Assembly: GCA_958431945.1 (NCBI GenBank) | Contig: CAUASQ010000039.1 | Coordinates: 1-12,848, forward strand | Direction of reading: 5' to 3' | From: an uncultured Collinsella sp. | GTDB lineage: Bacteria; Actinomycetota; Coriobacteriia; Coriobacteriales; Coriobacteriaceae | Length of the DNA stretch: 12,848 nt | Shown: one piece after another, positions 12,496 to 12,848 of the stretch | Numbering within the stretch: position 1 is the stretch's first letter | How the letters are laid out: each line of letters starts with the position of its first letter | Translations under genes and position numbers: made by a program | The notes under the pieces: model-generated | What the model was told of the DNA's origin: nothing | Seen by the model: only the letters and a program-made list of their open reading frames with translations | Databases searched by the model: none

Positions 12496-12531
12496 TAGCA
12501 ATGCTTGCTTTGCTCAGGCAGTAACCGTTAG

Positions 12532-12848
12532 TTACTCAGCCAGGAAGTCGCGCTGGATAGCGGGATCGACCTTGACGCCAGGGCCCATGGTGGACGACAC
12601 GGAGATGGACTTGACGTACTTGCCCTTAGCAGAAGAGGGCTTGACGCGCAGGATCTCGGTGTACAGGGCAGCGTAGTTCTCGACGAGCTGCTGCTCGGAG
12701 AAGGACTTCTTGCCCAGGGGCACGTGGCAGATGCCGTAACGGTCGGCGCGATACTCAACGCGGCCGGCCTTGAGCTCGGAGACCATCTTGGCGACGTCCA
12801 TGGTCACGGTGCCGAGCTTGGGGTTCGGCATGAGGCCACGGGGACCAA
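12532..12848 (-). CDS. rplA: 50S ribosomal protein L1 (3' part, cut by window end)
   Basis: The C-terminal 104 residues of ribosomal protein L1, whose start lies beyond the window. L1 binds 23S rRNA at the mobile L1 stalk, helps release deacylated tRNA, and in many bacteria represses its own operon. The stretch begins with the family's signature GPRGLMPNPKLGTVT, followed by KAGRVEYRADRYGICHVPLGKKSF and the usual ending KGKYVKSISVSSTMGPGVKVD. Methionine at 12829-12831 is internal, not a start. The stop is followed by the bidirectional terminator and not by rplJ-rplL, so those genes are not directly downstream. The upstream neighbour, outside the window, is expected to be rplK. Confidence 0.97.
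   Translation of the reverse strand, partial: GPRGLMPNPKLGTVTMDVAKMVSELKAGRVEYRADRYGICHVPLGKKSFSEQQLVENYAALYTEILRVKPSSAKGKYVKSISVSSTMGPGVKVDPAIQRDFLAE

Overview
The window looks like a chromosomal segment of a high-GC Gram-positive gut bacterium of the Coriobacteriia, most like Collinsella. This is an inference from protein character (a FeoA-FeoB fusion, AsnS type, WYL regulator, L1), from GC-rich codon use, and from the style of the intergenic hairpins. No rRNA gene is present to settle it. Nothing suggests a phage or an integrated island: the genes are compact, mostly housekeeping or transport, and separated by clear hairpin terminators.

Layout. Positions 1-724 (minus strand) hold the 5' part of a ferrous-iron transporter gene, an N-terminal FeoA domain fused to the FeoB GTPase. 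Two abutting 17-bp operator-like repeats lie upstream. Positions 725-1196 contain no gene. They hold the feo control region, a 62-bp tandem repeat in three full copies, and a long hairpin that probably terminates the next gene. Positions 1197-2096 (minus) encode an alpha/beta hydrolase. A divergent promoter region follows, then on the plus strand a stand-alone PTS EIIA-Glc protein (2340-2903) with a LacI-type palindrome upstream, asparaginyl-tRNA synthetase (3085-4488) and a WYL-domain regulator (4747-5535).

Positions 5695-8590 are a three-gene ABC import operon: a lipoprotein substrate-binding protein of the ABC_sub_bind family, a BPD_transp_2 permease and an ATPase. It resembles the TrpXYZ tryptophan-type systems. 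A strong intercistronic hairpin separates the binding protein from the membrane and ATPase genes. Positions 8591-8923 hold two related hairpins, the remnant of a small secreted-protein gene and a terminator. A small MscS-type channel follows (8924-9691).

The most unusual unit is the two-gene operon 9783-12406. Its first gene encodes a 638-residue, apparently cytoplasmic protein with a ParB/sulfiredoxin-like N-terminal domain fused to a BMP/PnrA-type ligand-binding domain. The second is a metallophosphoesterase that overlaps it by four bases and has an altered first metal motif (D-x-E instead of D-x-H). I know of no described function for the pair. A nucleoside or nucleotide sensing or turnover role is a hypothesis only. 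The window closes with a bidirectional terminator and the 3' end of rplA (ribosomal protein L1) on the minus strand.

A second theme is a family of four hairpins (about 8589, 8644, 9690 and 12405). Their loops share a GGGACAG-like core while their stem sequences differ. Three of the four have their left arm starting inside the stop codon of the preceding gene.
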